A stretch of 64,000 nt of DNA, taken from NCBI GenBank assembly GCA_023105745.1, contig JALGQZ010000018.1, positions 15,323,773 to 15,387,772 of the forward strand. Direction: 5' to 3'. Within the stretch, counting starts at the first letter, position 1, and the number at the start of each line of letters is the position of its first letter. The position numbers and the translations under genes were made by a program. Below the pieces are notes generated by a model that was not told where the DNA came from, ran no database searches, and saw nothing but the letters and a program-made list of their open reading frames with translations. This DNA is from Austropuccinia psidii (lineage: Eukaryota; Basidiomycota; Pucciniomycetes; Pucciniales; Sphaerophragmiaceae). Shown here piece by piece: positions 11,215-23,751 of the stretch.

Positions 11215-12813
11215 AACACTTATTCCTTCTATTGGGATTTGTGGTGAAGCTTCTTCTGGCACATAAGCAGGATTATCAATATTATTTGGTAATGGCCATC
11301 TGCTTAGTCCATCTGCATTCTTATGAATATTCCCATCCTTATGAACAATAGTCATATTGCCTCTGTATTCTTGTATGGCTATTTGCCATCTGAGCATATG
11401 TCTGTTGGGTGTTTTCATGTTTAAAAGTGATTTGACAGCTGTAAAATCTGTTATCACCTCAAAAGCACATCCCTCCAAGAAGTAGTTTAATTTTTCCAAG
11501 GCCCAGACAAGGCATAGACATTCCATTTGACTTGCTCCATATCTGGCTTCAGTTGGTTTGATTTGCCTGGATATGAAACATATGGGTCCTTCTACAGGTT
11601 TATCATTTATGATCTGAACTTGGTGAAGTGAAGCACCTAGTCCATCCCCTGATGCATCAATATATAGTTTGAAAGGAAATTTAAAGTCTGGCATCAGTAA
11701 GAGTGGAGCAGTGGTCAAGGCTTCTCTCAGAGACTCAAAAGCTTTGACTCTGTCAACAGTCATTTCAAATACTGTGTCTTTGTCACACAGTTTATAAAGT
11801 GGTCTTTCTATGGATGCAAAATCTTTAATGTGTTGCCTGTAATATCCTGCAAAACCTAAGAATGACTGAATTTCCTTCTTATTCTGAGGCATGGGTTTTA
11901 GCAATACTTCTGCAACTTTGTTTTTGTCAATTCCAAGGGACAAACCAGATACAACATGTCCTAGTGCCTTAATTTCTTTAAATTCAAAATGGAATTTCTT
12001 TGAGGAGATTTTCATGTTTGCTGATTGAATTTTTGTCAAACCTCTGGACAATGTGTACATGTGCTCCTCCCAAGTCTTGGAACAGACAATAGTTCCATCA
12101 ATGTAAATGGTTAACCATCCCTCTGAGAGTTCTTCAGGGAAGATTTCATTCATCATTCTTTGGAAGTGTGAAGGTGCATTTTTGATACCAAAGGGCATCC
12201 TCAAGTATTCATACACTCCACAATGAACAATAATTCTCAAGTATTTTCTTGCTCTTGGTGTCACCACATTTTGATATAATCCTTTAAGGGCATCCATAGT
12301 GGCTATATACAGTGCTTGAGACATTTGAATAAGGGCAATTTGGATTTTTGGTGTTGGGTATCTGTCTGGAACAGTGTAAGTGTTCAGAGCTCTAAAGTCC
12401 CCAACCATTCTGGATTTTCCATTATGCCATGCCTCTATGACTGGTTTTGTTATTTCTACTTCTTCATTATGGCCAACGTTTCTTATTATACCAAGGTCTA
12501 GAAGTTCTTTGACATGAGTTTCCAGAGTTTCTCTTGACTTGGGACTTTCTGGGTATGCAGGTCTTCTCAAGAGTGGTGGATAAGGTCTTTCAATATTAAG
12601 AATGATATCAACTTCATGACCAATAATTCCTCCTAGAGGTTCTTTGTCTGAAGCAAATGCTCCTCTTTGGTCATACAAAAGGGAAGAAAGTTCATTTTCT
12701 TGTTTATCAGTTAGATGAAGGCTTATTTCAGCCCCATTTAACTGTTCAGACTTGAATTTCTCTAGCTCTAAGTTGACTGGTGATACTTTTTTTACTGTAA
12801 TTTGTGTTTTCAA
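11215..12813 (-). pseudogene. Reverse transcriptase-RNase H fragment of copy 2a
   Basis: Long open frame for RT, the RT connection and RNase H of family 2. The RT palm motif reads YIDG instead of YIDD, so one metal-binding Asp is lost and the enzyme should be dead. RNase H motifs ([11 protein letters not shown], the [12 protein letters not shown] helix) are still present. The frame ends by running into the solo LTR at 11214. Confidence 0.92.
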
Positions 12814-13899
12814 TGGTAAAAAGGCAAATGTTTGGTGCTTATTGTCTCCAATAGTAAATTATCTGTCTTTGTTGTTATGCATATCTATCCCATACATGAT
12901 TAAATAGTCATTTCCCAATATAAAATGGGTACTAGAGCGATTTTCCATAACAACAAATTCAACTGTGATCCTTAAATTCCCATGTATGTGTGGGAATATG
13001 ACATTGGTCTCAAAGATTCCTAATGCTTTCATTGGATTACTTGCACTGTTGAATTTTATACCATCAATTGGTAACAGTTGGTCTTCAAAATTTGGTACCC
13101 AAGTCTTAAGAAATTATTTTCCAACACAACAGCAGAAGGCTCCTGGGTCAAGCAAACGTTTGGTGGGATTGTTGTCAATTACCACCTCTGTTATACAGGA
13201 GCTACCAGCTGTATAACCTTTTCCTCTGTTTGGTTTTGTCTTCATCAGTTGTGCATCTTGAACTTTTGATAAATCAACTTCACCATTGCTTAATTGTGGT
13301 AAGTGGGAATAAGATTCCATGATTTCAAAAGTGGCATTGATATTTTCTATATCTTTTGAAGATTCAGAAAATATGGATAACTTATCATCTGAATTGTCTT
13401 CAATTATGTCTTCTTTTTCAACATCTGGTTCTTTTTCAATGTCAATCTCATTGATTTTCCCCATTTTTGGACATGTATTGGCTAAATGGGTGGTGCTTTG
13501 GCAAATGTGGCATTTTCTGACTGTATCTGCATATTTATACTTAATATTACTAGAATTTTCTTTGGGGTTTTTGTCCACAGAATAGTTCCAAGGTTTATTA
13601 AACCTTGTTTTGAGATTCACCCTACTAGAACCAATTTTGGTTCTGGTGGTTACTTCTTCTAGTATATTGATAATATCCTCTGCTGAAGATTGTTCAGTAG
13701 TCCTGCTTTTGACAGCATGCTCTAAGTCACCTCTACATTGTCTCAGAATCTTTCTATGGATCATAAATTCTGACATGTCAGGATATAATGCTGTTAATCT
13801 GTCCTTTTGTTTGCAAAACCATGGTAAAGCTTTGTCTTTATCAGCATTAAATTTGGCAGATTCAAAGGCTGTTTCAACTCTAAACCTCCAAGCATCATT
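12814..13899 (-). pseudogene. Gag C-terminus and protease fragment of copy 2a
   Basis: Encodes the end of Gag with a zinc knuckle ([14 protein letters not shown]) and the protease with motif DPG. Compared with copy 2b there are two nonsense changes, near 12858 (TAC to TAA) and near 13113 (TCT to TAA). At 13899 the gag is broken by a family 1 LTR; the remaining N-terminal half of gag is missing. Confidence 0.88.
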
Positions 13900-15166
13900 T
13901 GTCAGGATGAAACTATGACAAAGATGTAAGTAGGCTAATTACAGCTTTGACTTTTTTTGTGACACGGTAAAAATGATTTCAAAAAAGGTGTATAAAGTTT
14001 TAAGATGGTTTAAAAGGGAATTAAAGGGCTTTACTATACTGGGTATAGTGGTGGTGAGCGCTATTGAAAGCCCTGGGTGCAGCTTTATCTGTTGGGTTAC
14101 AATAGTAAAAGACTACAATAATTAAAGATTATAATTATACCTGATTATTTAACCAAGAGTAAAACTGTTTTTGACAGTTTACTATGTAGGTTATTTGAGA
14201 GCAGGTTGAGGAGACAATTCTGGCTGTGAAAAAGCCTCCTTTTATCCTGAAATGGGGTGGAAAGGGTGCTAGACCTTTCCACATAAAGGAAGTGAAGATT
14301 TTTTACTCTCTAGGACTGGCTTGTGGTTTGCAAACAGCCTGTGTTGGGCCCATATGTGGTTTTGAAACCACATCTGGGCAGCTTTCACCCATACAGGGTG
14401 AAAATTTTCATCTGGGGACCTCACAGCCTGATTCTGATGTGTATGACCCGCAGAATTCTGTACAGAAACTGTATGGGACCCCAGTATTGACTGAATTATG
14501 AGGTATTAAATTATTAACATGCTTCTTAGTCTGTTTGACACCTCATAATCAGAGTCCAACTGTATCCTCTCATAATACAGCTGTATTGGTCATATTGTGG
14601 GAGTATAACGTTCAAGCCGCCATACCTCTGTCAGTTTTTGAGATATCATGCTCAAAGTTGGTTCATTAGATAGCCCTGTATGCGCTCTACACAATGATAC
14701 CCAATTTTGTATGGCTATCATTAAATATGACAAAGTTATCCCATGTACAAGGGTTTTTGTACATTCGCGTGGTCTGGTCAAAAGCTGTATTGAGCTTGTT
14801 TGCCTCATAACTTCTGTTATAGTTGAGATATGAAGAAGTGAATGGCACCATCAGATATCCCTGGCTGTGCTCTTTCCAAAAAGACCCCACTTCAAGTATC
14901 CCACACTAAAACTGTAGAAGTTAGATGAGAGGTGAATGTTTTGTTCACCCTTATTTGGCCTGAAATTGACCATAACTCCAGTGATATTGGTGCTAGCTCA
15001 GTTTGGCTGGTACCATTGGATAGCCTTGGCTTAGAGCTTCATTTTGAGTACCCATTTTATGGGTTTAAGCCTCTCCTTCTAGATTTTAGATGAGAGGTGA
15101 AAATTAAGGTTTATGCTCAGCAACAACTTTGTTGTTCTTTGTCCTATGGTGATGGGACTTGTATAT
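13900..15166 (-). repeat. Truncated family 1 LTR
   Basis: Starts with TGTCAGGATGA (the LTR 3' end in element sense) exactly inside the gag of copy 2a and resembles 7780-9217, but lacks the last 150 or so bp. It joins abruptly to a family 2 LTR remnant at a T/C-rich junction. A deletion that removed the LTR end, the gag 5' half and most of the 2a 5' LTR explains this. Confidence 0.88.
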
Positions 15167-15169
15167 TTC

Positions 15170-15854
15170 TTTTCCCCCCCAAATTTAATCTTTCCAATTT
15201 ATTTTTCCTTTAATTCCTCATCATGTATTATACTTATAATTTACATATGTAATTCAATTGAGTTGTACAGTTCAATACAGTAATAATTGATACCTCATAT
15301 GTAAATCAAAGTTCACTTATGTAATACACGCGCACAACAAACACCTCAATTTTAACACAAAATTTGATGGTTAAAACCACATGTGGTGTGAATTAAATTA
15401 AAGTTTTGAGGATTTTTAATTTTTGTATTGAAAATACTAAAAACTTAATTTAAGCTTATTTAGAGTTGAGTTACAAAAATTTCACTCAGAGGTGACCCCA
15501 CCTAATTTTTTATGAGGAATCAAATGGTGAAATAATTTTTATATGTTTATTTATTGGATAAAAATTTATAATATATTTTATATAACTTTTTACCAAAAAA
15601 TATTTCGATTCCACAAATTTTATCAAAAATTCATTTTTACTTAATTTTTACAAGTAAAAATATAATTTCATAATTTTAAATTTTACTGTAATGTTATTTT
15701 TGAATTATAATTAAATTTTGATTTTTAAATATAAATCTGTATTTATATTCCAATTTTATTTTTATAATATAAATAAACTTATTTTATTTATATTTGTATC
15801 TTAATTTATCTTTTGTGGTCTTTTGGGTATATGAAAATACCTCTAAGGTTCACA
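15170..15854 (-). repeat. Remnant of the 5' LTR of copy 2a
   Basis: Matches the outer 690 bp of the family 2 LTR, from the CTTTTCCCCCC run to the terminal CTCACA (here TTCACA). An internal stretch of about 65 bp found in other copies is absent. The next base begins family 3 gag sequence. Confidence 0.88.
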
Positions 15855-16500
15855 AGGTGGCATGGAGAACTTTCTTTCTTTCTTGAAAGGAATTTGCAAT
15901 ATCATTATGAAATATCAATTGACAAGACTGAATGAAGCTTCTAACTTTGAAGGGCTGAGTCCCATCAAAGAATTCTGGTGCCTTCATAGATGAAGTCTTG
16001 AAGGCTGGTGGTCTTGATGCTTCAGAAGAAGAAACTGCTCGAAGATTGGCCATATTCTGAGTCATTTGCTGCATGATGGCCAATAAAGATGCTTAAGACT
16101 GATGAGAGACAGGCTGATTAGACTGGGTTAGAGTTGACTATCCAGTACCTTGGTATGCCCCCACAGGAGTAGGAACACCTTCAGTACCATGAGACCCTTC
16201 CTCTTCCACAGAATTCTCCTCCTCTTCTTCACCATCTTCACCAGGACCTTTGAAAGTGGTCCTTAAAGCTCTTTAAAATCCACCAACCACTCCTGAAAAT
16301 GAACCTGATCTTCTTGCCCCTCTTCCTTCCTTCCTGGATGGTGTTGCTCCTTCCAAAGTTGGTCCTCTGTCTAATTGGGCCCTCAGTTGAGTAACTGCTG
16401 GGGTGCCATCAAGAGGAGCTCTTGGAGTTGGAGTGAGAACAGCCTGAGCTCTGGCCTGAGATATTTTCTGTGTTGCTGGAGGTGAATTTTGAACAGGCAT
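15855..16500 (-). pseudogene. Family 3 gag N-terminal fragment (copy 3a)
   Basis: ATG at 16500 starts a frame beginning MPVQNSPPATQ. It continues as a Pro/Arg/Ser-rich N-terminus, an acidic E-rich stretch and then a capsid-like region (SMKAPEFFDGTQPFKV). This resembles Gag of a Ty3/Gypsy element distinct from families 1 and 2. The frame is broken by a TAA after SGVVGGF near 16273 and by further changes before 16083. It is cut at 15854 by insertion of copy 2a; the rest should lie left of the window. Confidence 0.8.
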
Positions 16501-17251
16501 TATTTTTAGGAATAAAAATGAATTGAATTTAATAAAATCAGAAATCTGAATATGAAAAGCTTGAGGAAAAACAACTGGAAGCTTGAAGTCAAAATCAAAA
16601 TCAAAATCAAGATAAATGTCTTGAAGAAAATTTATCAATCAAAATGAAATCTTGAGGTAAGTCAATCAATCAATGTCAAATTGAAATCTTCAAGTCAATG
16701 AACCAATATGTCACATCAATCAAAATCAAAATCTTGCAAAAATCAATAAAACAAATCAATTCTTCAGGAAAAAACAATTTTATGTCAAAATTCTTGATGT
16801 GAAATAATCAGCAAAATCAATGAAATCTTCAGGTCAATCAATTTTCTTGAAATCAATATCAATTATGTCAAATCAGTCAATCAAATCAAATCAAGTTATT
16901 TCTTCTTTAAATTCAAAATTTCTAGAAGAATGAATCAACATGAATCTCAATGTGAAGAATGTGTCTGAATAATTTGATTAGCAATTTGAAAATCAACTCC
17001 AGAATGAAATCTTGAATTATGAATCAAATGAATTTCATTATTCAAAAAAATATTTGAAAAAGAAAACATAAAATAAAATTGGGTCAGCTTTCAATTTTCA
17101 AATCAAAGAATGAATGAGAGAAAATTGAGAGGGGACAATGAATCATAAAGTTCATAAGCATTAGAGAGTCATAATCTGAATGAAATGAGTGAATGAAATT
17201 ATAAAGAAAGAATTAACAGAATGAAAAGAAATTATGAGTTAATTAATATAA
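16501..17251 (-). other. Family 3 leader: low-complexity ATCAA-rich region
   Basis: The region between the LTR and the gag ATG is made of degenerate ATCAAT/CAAAATCAA motifs on the plus strand, best seen at 16580-16900. I see no TGG-type primer binding site next to the LTR: the element strand continues TTATATTAATTAACTC. Unlike families 1 and 2 the leader has many ATGs. No other gene seen. Confidence 0.55.
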
Positions 17252-18749
17252 TGTCACTGGGGCTCTAGTGGAAAACAAGAGTGGCCTGTCACTCAGCAAT
17301 AAGGGAACTCACTTGGAAGACTCCAAAAGATAAAATAAAATAAAATAAAAGAATAAATTTCCCTAAGAATAATGCAAGTACAAAGATGGGATGCAAAGAG
17401 AAATGTGAAGCCAAATGGCCAAGGAGCCAACCAAGTAAGTCCTTAATCACTGTTTCAACCTGCCAAAATAAACAACAGAATTAGTAAGGATATGACCACC
17501 AAATATTCATTGACAGGAAAAGAAAAAAAGAGAACGTTTTTGAATTACTTACTTGATAATATCAATATTCACTTAACAGAATGAAAAGAAAACAAAGATA
17601 ATATAAAATCAAAATATATTAATTAGGGGGGAAAAAGCCCCCAGGGTCAAAGGAGGCTGTTATATGTAAAACGTTGAGAGCTTGACTCCTTCAGGTTGAC
17701 AGCTGGTCTGTATTGAATCCTTGAAGCTGTATTTGATGGCTTGATGAAGAGTATACCTTGCCAAATTGGGAAATGAACTGGGGTGAATGAAATCCTCATG
17801 GTGCATGAATGAAATACATGTCTTGATGAATAAAGACTGTATTTAATTAATGTGGTTTCCAAGGTGGATTGATGGAGCATTGACCCTTGGAGAATAGTCT
17901 TGGAACTTCCTCTTGAATATCCCTTGAGAATGTACTGCCAATATTCCCTTGGAGGAGTACTTTGAATGAGAATAACCAATGATTGCTTGATGGCGTCATT
18001 GGTATTTGATATTGACACTTGTCCTTGAGCCTTGATGGATCCTCTGTATGACGTGATGCCTTGATGACCTGATGGAATGTTAAAATAACCATTTAATATT
18101 GGCACCATTGGATTTCTGGTGAAAAAAGATGCACAATGGTGTATAACACCATTTATGCCACTTTTGGTTATTGGATGGTGAAAATGGCCAGAGGTCTTTT
18201 TGGATGATTCCAGGAGGATATGAGTGAAAAATGGGTTTTGGTGGCTTCAGAGGTGAAAAAGTGATTTTGGGATGTTTTGACCACTTTTGGGGTTTGAGCC
18301 AAATACAGCTAATACAGCTTTGAAACTGTATTTGCGCAAAATGTGCAAATCTTGCAATTAAGCCCCAAATGGGCTAATATGGCCCTTTGGGAATATTTCC
18401 CATATTACATGGGAAAATGTCCTAAAATGGCTAATACAGCGAAAATGCGCAGAAATGCGCAGATCTGTATTTTAAGCTTAAAAAGCCAAATACAGGCTTT
18501 TGGGCTGTATTTTCCCTGTTGACTGGAAAATACAAAAGACTGCCCAAAAGCAAATCCTAGGCAAGAAAGGCCTTATGATGATGAAGGTGTCAAGTTGGGC
18601 CCAGATGGTGAAATGACCATAAAGGGCCAAAAGAGATGAAATGGCCAATTTTGCCAATGATTATGGATATAGCAAAATTTCCATAAATTGGACATGCCAT
18701 GGGTCTGCAATGTTGAGTTCCAAGAGTGTCAATTGCCATGGCTGTGATA
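17252..18749 (-). repeat. 5' LTR of family 3 copy 3a
   Basis: Reverse-complement match of the 9858-11214 solo LTR, about 1.5 kb. Its ends are TGTCACTGG on the plus-strand left and GGCTGTGATA on the right (TGTGACA mutated). It splits family 1 copy 1b at the protease-RT linker; ATGGA at 18750-18754 would be one copy of the target duplication. Confidence 0.85.
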
Positions 18750-21700
18750 ATGGAATTGATATTTACAATACTAAAAACAGGCACATTACTATTGATACAA
18801 ACAAGGAAAATAAATTTTCACTTGAAGTATAGCAAATATCTACCCATGACCCTACAGAAGAATTAATGAATGAATTCAGGGATGGGCAATTCAGCACTAC
18901 CCTTACCAGTAAACAAAAAACACAGTTTATTGAAGATTCTAAGGAAAAAAAGACCATTTGCCATTGGTGAAGAACCATTAGGCAAAATCAGAGGCCATGA
19001 TATAGAATTATATCTTGATGTGGAAAGACCGTATCCACCCATGCTGAGAAGACCTTCATACTCAGCAAGTATGGAAACTAGGAAGGAAATCAAAAAGCAT
19101 GTCAATGAACTCCTAGAAATGGATGTTATCAGGAAAATAGGACACAATGAAAGAGTGGAAATCACCACTACTGTACTTATCACCTGGCATGATGGCAAAT
19201 CTAGGGTGTGTGGAGATTTCAGAGCCCTGAACAACTACACAAAATCTGACAGGTACCATATACCTAGGATACCTCATTCCCTAGACAAACTGGCAAAATC
19301 CAAATACATAACCAAGATGGATTGTATGAAAGGCTTTCACCAGAATGGAGTTAAACCAAGCTCACTCAAATTACTCAGAGTAATATGCCATTTCAGCATA
19401 TATGAGTATACCAGAATGCCATTTGGCCTCAAAAATGCAACAGCCCACTTCCAGAGGATGATGGACACAATATTTCATGAAGAAATATTGTAAGGCTGGA
19501 TGTTATGAAATATTAATTACATAATTATACACTCAGAGACATGGGAAGACCAATTGCAGTACATATACAGAGTACTAAGTAAATGCACACCCATCAATGT
19601 GAAAATTTCACTTATGAAGTGAAATTTTGGCCAAAAGGAATTACTGGCACTGGGACACAAAGTCTCAGGTCTTAGTCTGGCCATAGACCAGAATAAAGTA
19701 GCAGCAGTACTTCTAAAAAAACAGTACCAAAGAACATCAAAAAGATGCAATCTTTCCTTGGGTCTGCTAACTACTACAGAAACCACATCAGAAATTTTGC
19801 CCACATAACTAGTAGCCTATACAAGTTATGTTCAAAATGTTTAGTTTTGAAATTACCAAGGAAAGAAGGGATGCATATAAGAGGATAAAACATGAGCTCA
19901 CTCATGCACCTGTGCTCATCTTGCCTGACTTTGAACTACCATTCAAGTTATATATAGATTCAGCCTGTATCCAAGGCTTAGGAGCAGCCCTTCACCAGAG
20001 ACATATTTTAGATGGTGAACCAAGAGAGGGATTAATATGCTACATCTATATGCAACTGAAATGTTCAGAAGCCAGGTATGGGGCCACCCAGACTAAATGC
20101 CTATGCTTAGTCTGGGCTTTAGAAAAATTCCACTATTATTTGGAGGGTGCAGTCTTTGAATTCTACATAGACTGCACAGCCTTGAAGTATTTACTGAACA
20201 TGAAGACTACCAATAGACACATGCTGAGGTGGCAAATAGCGATCCAAGGTTATAGAGGCAATATGACCATCATGTACAAGGAGGGCATAAGCCACACCAA
20301 TGCAGATAGACTCAGTAGATGGCCATTAGATAATGTCAAAAGAAATCCAGCTTATGACCCAGAAGTAGGAGCCAATATACCTATTCATTTTATGGAAATA
20401 GATAGGAAGAAGAACTTTAGATTTTCTGAATCGGCACCAGAAAGTGGTACCCCAGACAGTGGAGACACTGAACCAGAAGGTACATAAACTCCCATATTAG
20501 GAACAAGTTCCTCAGAGTTTCATAATGAATTTTTTAGTGCATTAATGAAGACATATTTAAAACACAAATAGTTTAGCATATTTTTGCAACTCCTCAAACT
20601 AAATTAACAGAGCCCAAAACTGGAATCCTAGCTAGAGGAACCCTGGTTGAGAGACTATAAGGACAACAAGTTTTTCCTTATAGATAGCCTTCTCTATCAT
20701 AGAGAAAAGCACACTAGCGCACTAATGGTGATAGGCAGGGACCATATATCCCTGATACTGCAGGAATGTCATCACTGCCCCTATATGGGACACATGAGTG
20801 AAGACAGGACCAAAGAAAGGGTAGCAAGCACAGCTTGGTGGTCCAAATGGGAACAAGAGTTTAGTGAATACATCAGCACTTTTGAAAGATGCCAAAAGGC
20901 AAACAGAAAGCATGGGAAGAAATATGGGTTACTCAAGCAGATAGAAGACCCCAAACACCCATTGAAACTATCTATATGGACTGGGTCACAGGACTTGTCC
21001 CAGGAGGCGAATAAAATTTCAATGCCTGCCTAGTCATAGCTGATATGTATAGAAAAAGTGTGAGGTGCCTACCATGTCATAAAGAAGAAACAGCAATGGA
21101 TACAGCCTTGTGATTTTGAAATGACATCATATCCACATTTAGAGTCCCAAAGATCATCATTAGTGACAGGGACCCAAAATTTACATCAGAGTTTTGTACC
21201 AACCTCTATGACATGCTAGGTAGAAAGCTTGCATTTTCTACAGCTGACCGTCCACAGAAAGATGGCCTACCTGAAAGGTTGATCCAAACCATGGAGGATA
21301 TCCTTAGAAGGCTCTGTGAATATGGAATGGAATATAGAGACCATGACTGTGTTACACTTCTACCAGCAGTCCAACTCGCTTACAACACCAGTCAGGATTC
21401 TACCACAGGGAAATCACCCTCCCTGGTAGAAAAAGGGTGGAACCCCCTATTGCCCATGGATGATGTGCAGAAAATTCTTCTGACTATCCACCCACCAGCC
21501 AAAGACTTCCATTATATGTGGAAGAGGGCTTGTGATACAGCTGCTAGATGCATAGCTGAGGCAAAGGAATACAACAAGCAGAGGTGAGACAAATCCCACA
21601 GGGAACCTGACTTTAAAAAGGAGGACCAGGTGTTAGTGTCCACACTCAACTTCAACAATTCTAAGGGACCTAAAAAGATGAGAGACTCATTTGTAGGTCC

Positions 21701-22080
21701 CTCCACTATCATTAAACTGATAGGGAAAAATTTAGTGGAGGTAAAACTTACAGAGAAATTTTCTAGGAAACACCCAGTATTCTCAGTGAGCTTGGTTAAG
21801 CCATACTTCCAAACAGAGGAGGATAAGTACCCCTCAAGGAAGAAAAATCCCACTCCACCAGAAATAATGGAAGTGTAAGACTCCCCTGGCCCTGTGAAGA
21901 AAATCATCAAGGCCAGGAAGATTAGACTGAATGGTAAAGAGCAGAGACAGTACTTGGTCAGATTTCAAAACCAGACAGCAGATACAGACAAATGGTTGGC
22001 ATAAGATGCCATACCAGATGGGAGCCTTCATCTAAGTAGATTCAGGGCCTCTAGGAGAACTGAACAGTCTCATCAAAGAT
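18750..22080 (+). pseudogene. Pol remains of copy 1b (protease end, RT, RNase H, integrase)
   Basis: Colinear with the family 1 polyprotein but broken by many stops and frameshifts. Longest readable blocks: RT fingers/palm 18870-19490, RNase H 19828-20484, integrase zinc finger 20647-21030, integrase core end 21213-21585 and C-terminal part 21630-21878. The YIDD motif is destroyed (near 19500 the frame reads stop, then INY). A TGG to TGA change (AGG TGA GAC near 21585) and a GAA to TAA change (near 21876) illustrate the decay. This is the oldest layer of the tower by nesting order. Confidence 0.92.
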
Positions 22081-22084
22081 GAGC

Positions 22085-22102
22085 CTTTTTAAAGGGAGGG
22101 TA
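22085..22102 (+). promoter_or_regulatory. Polypurine tract of copy 1b
   Basis: CTTTTTAAAGGGAGGGTA directly before TGTCAGCC of the 3' LTR; it corresponds to 957-976 in copy 1a. Confidence 0.75.
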
Positions 22103-23487
22103 TGTCAGCCTGTGACTCAAAACCAGAGCACAAGCATGACACTTAAATACCATAAACCAATGGTAAAGGCAAGATACCACCAAAACATGGAAATGTGCCA
22201 AATCAGCTCAAAAAGTATCAAAAGAAAGAGGAAACCCGTCACTTTCCAAACACACAAGTCCCATAATCATAGGAAAAGGAATAACAAAGTTGTTGCTGAG
22301 CATAAACCCTATTTGTCACCTCTCATCTAAACTCCAGTGGAAGACATTTAACCACATAAAATGGGTATTCAGAATGAAGCTCTAAGTCAGGTCTATCCAA
22401 TGTTACTAGCCAAATTCAGCTAGCACCGGCACTACAGGAGTTATGGCCAAAATAAGGTCAAATAAGGGTGAATAAAATATTCACCTCTCATCTAACTTCT
22501 ACAGTTTTAGTGTGAGATACGTGAAGTGGGGTCCTTTTCTTCAGAAGAGCACAATCAGGGCTATCTGATTGTGCAATCTGTTTCCCCATATATCATCTAG
22601 AACTAAACCTATTGGGCAACAAGCTCAATACATATTTTAAGCAAATCATACATATGTACAAAGAATCTTGTGCATGGCATAACTTTTCCATATTGAATGA
22701 TAGCAATATCAAATGAGGTACCATTGTGTAGAGCACATCCAGGCCTACACAATTAACAAATGTTGAGCTTGATATCTCAAAAACCAACAAAGGTATGGCA
22801 GTTTCAAGGTCAAAATCCAACAGTTAGACCAATACAGCCTTACTGTGGGAGAATCTCCCACAACTATTATCATGAGGTGTCAAACAGACAAAGAAGCTTG
22901 CTTATACTTCAATAATGGGGTCCTGTACAGGTTCTGTACAGCATTCTACATTTAATACATGTCAGAAGAGGGCTATGTGGTCCCCAGATGAAATTTTTCA
23001 CCCTGTATTGGTGAAACCTTCCCAGATGTGGTTTTAAAACCACATCTGAGCCCAATACAGGCTATACCGGCCTTGTGAAAAACACAATCCAGTCCTTGGA
23101 AGTGAAAAGTCTCCACTTCCTCTACATGGAAAGGTCTAGAACACTTTTCACCCAAGTTTAGGATAAAATGGGGCCTTTTCTCCACCAGAAAAGGTTTTTC
23201 CCATCCTGTTCTTGAATTCCTACATAGTAAAGCTGTCCAAAACAGCTATACTCTTGGAAAATAAGTCAGGTATACATTAAATTTAAGTATTGTAGCTTTT
23301 ATTATAGTAAACCAACTGATAAAACTGCGCCCAGGGCTTTCAGAAGCACTCACCACCACTATTCCATCAATACTAAAGCCCTTTTATTTTTATTTAAAAA
23401 CCATGTTTATCATTACTATCTGTGGCACATTAATAGTTTTGGTTTTAAATGCTATTATCACCACCTCATCATAGACTCAGCCTGACA
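22103..23487 (+). repeat. 3' LTR of copy 1b, 1385 bp
   Basis: Begins TGTCAGCCTGTGACTC and ends CAGCCTGACA. Similar to the reverse complement of 7780-9217 with many substitutions and small indels, so clearly older than copy 1a. Confidence 0.9.
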
Positions 23488-23751
23488 GGGAAAGGGGTGA
23501 GATGATCAGGAGGTAGGGCAGAAGTTATTCAAAGGAAAAATATGAGGATTCCAAAATGCTGCCTTGCACCTTGAGATGTAATTACCCAAAAATTCCGAAT
23601 GGTGTGGATATGGGTTTTTGCAGTGAGTGACATACTCATGTGACACATTTGACGCAGACGTGACGTGACCCACTAAATCCAGTGATTATAATGTGACACT
23701 AACATGACTGAAGCAAAATTTTATACTGAAAGTGGTGTTACATGAAGTCAA
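23488..23751. other. Spacer without recognised gene
   Basis: Flanking sequence of copy 1b. It is not obviously repeated elsewhere in the window. It holds a small cluster of TGAC/GTGACG motifs at 23624-23670. Confidence 0.5.

Larger units (their letters stand above)
9218..15854 (-). mobile_element. Family 2 retrotransposon copy 2a, multiply interrupted
   Basis: Minus-strand order: 5' LTR remnant (15854-15170), deleted gag 5' part, gag/protease (13899-12814), RT-RNase H (12813-11215), solo LTR insertion, integrase (9852-9218), then copy 1a. The 3' part of integrase and the 3' LTR must lie beyond the left edge. It inserted into the gag of copy 3a; the expected target duplication copy on this side is AGGTG at 15855-15859. 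Confidence 0.88.
18750..23487 (+). mobile_element. Family 1 retrotransposon copy 1b, 3' half, decayed
   Basis: Plus-strand pol remains, polypurine tract and 3' LTR. The 5' half was separated by insertion of copy 3a at 18749 and should lie beyond the left edge of the window. GGGAA at 23488-23492 would be the right-hand target duplication. Confidence 0.9.
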
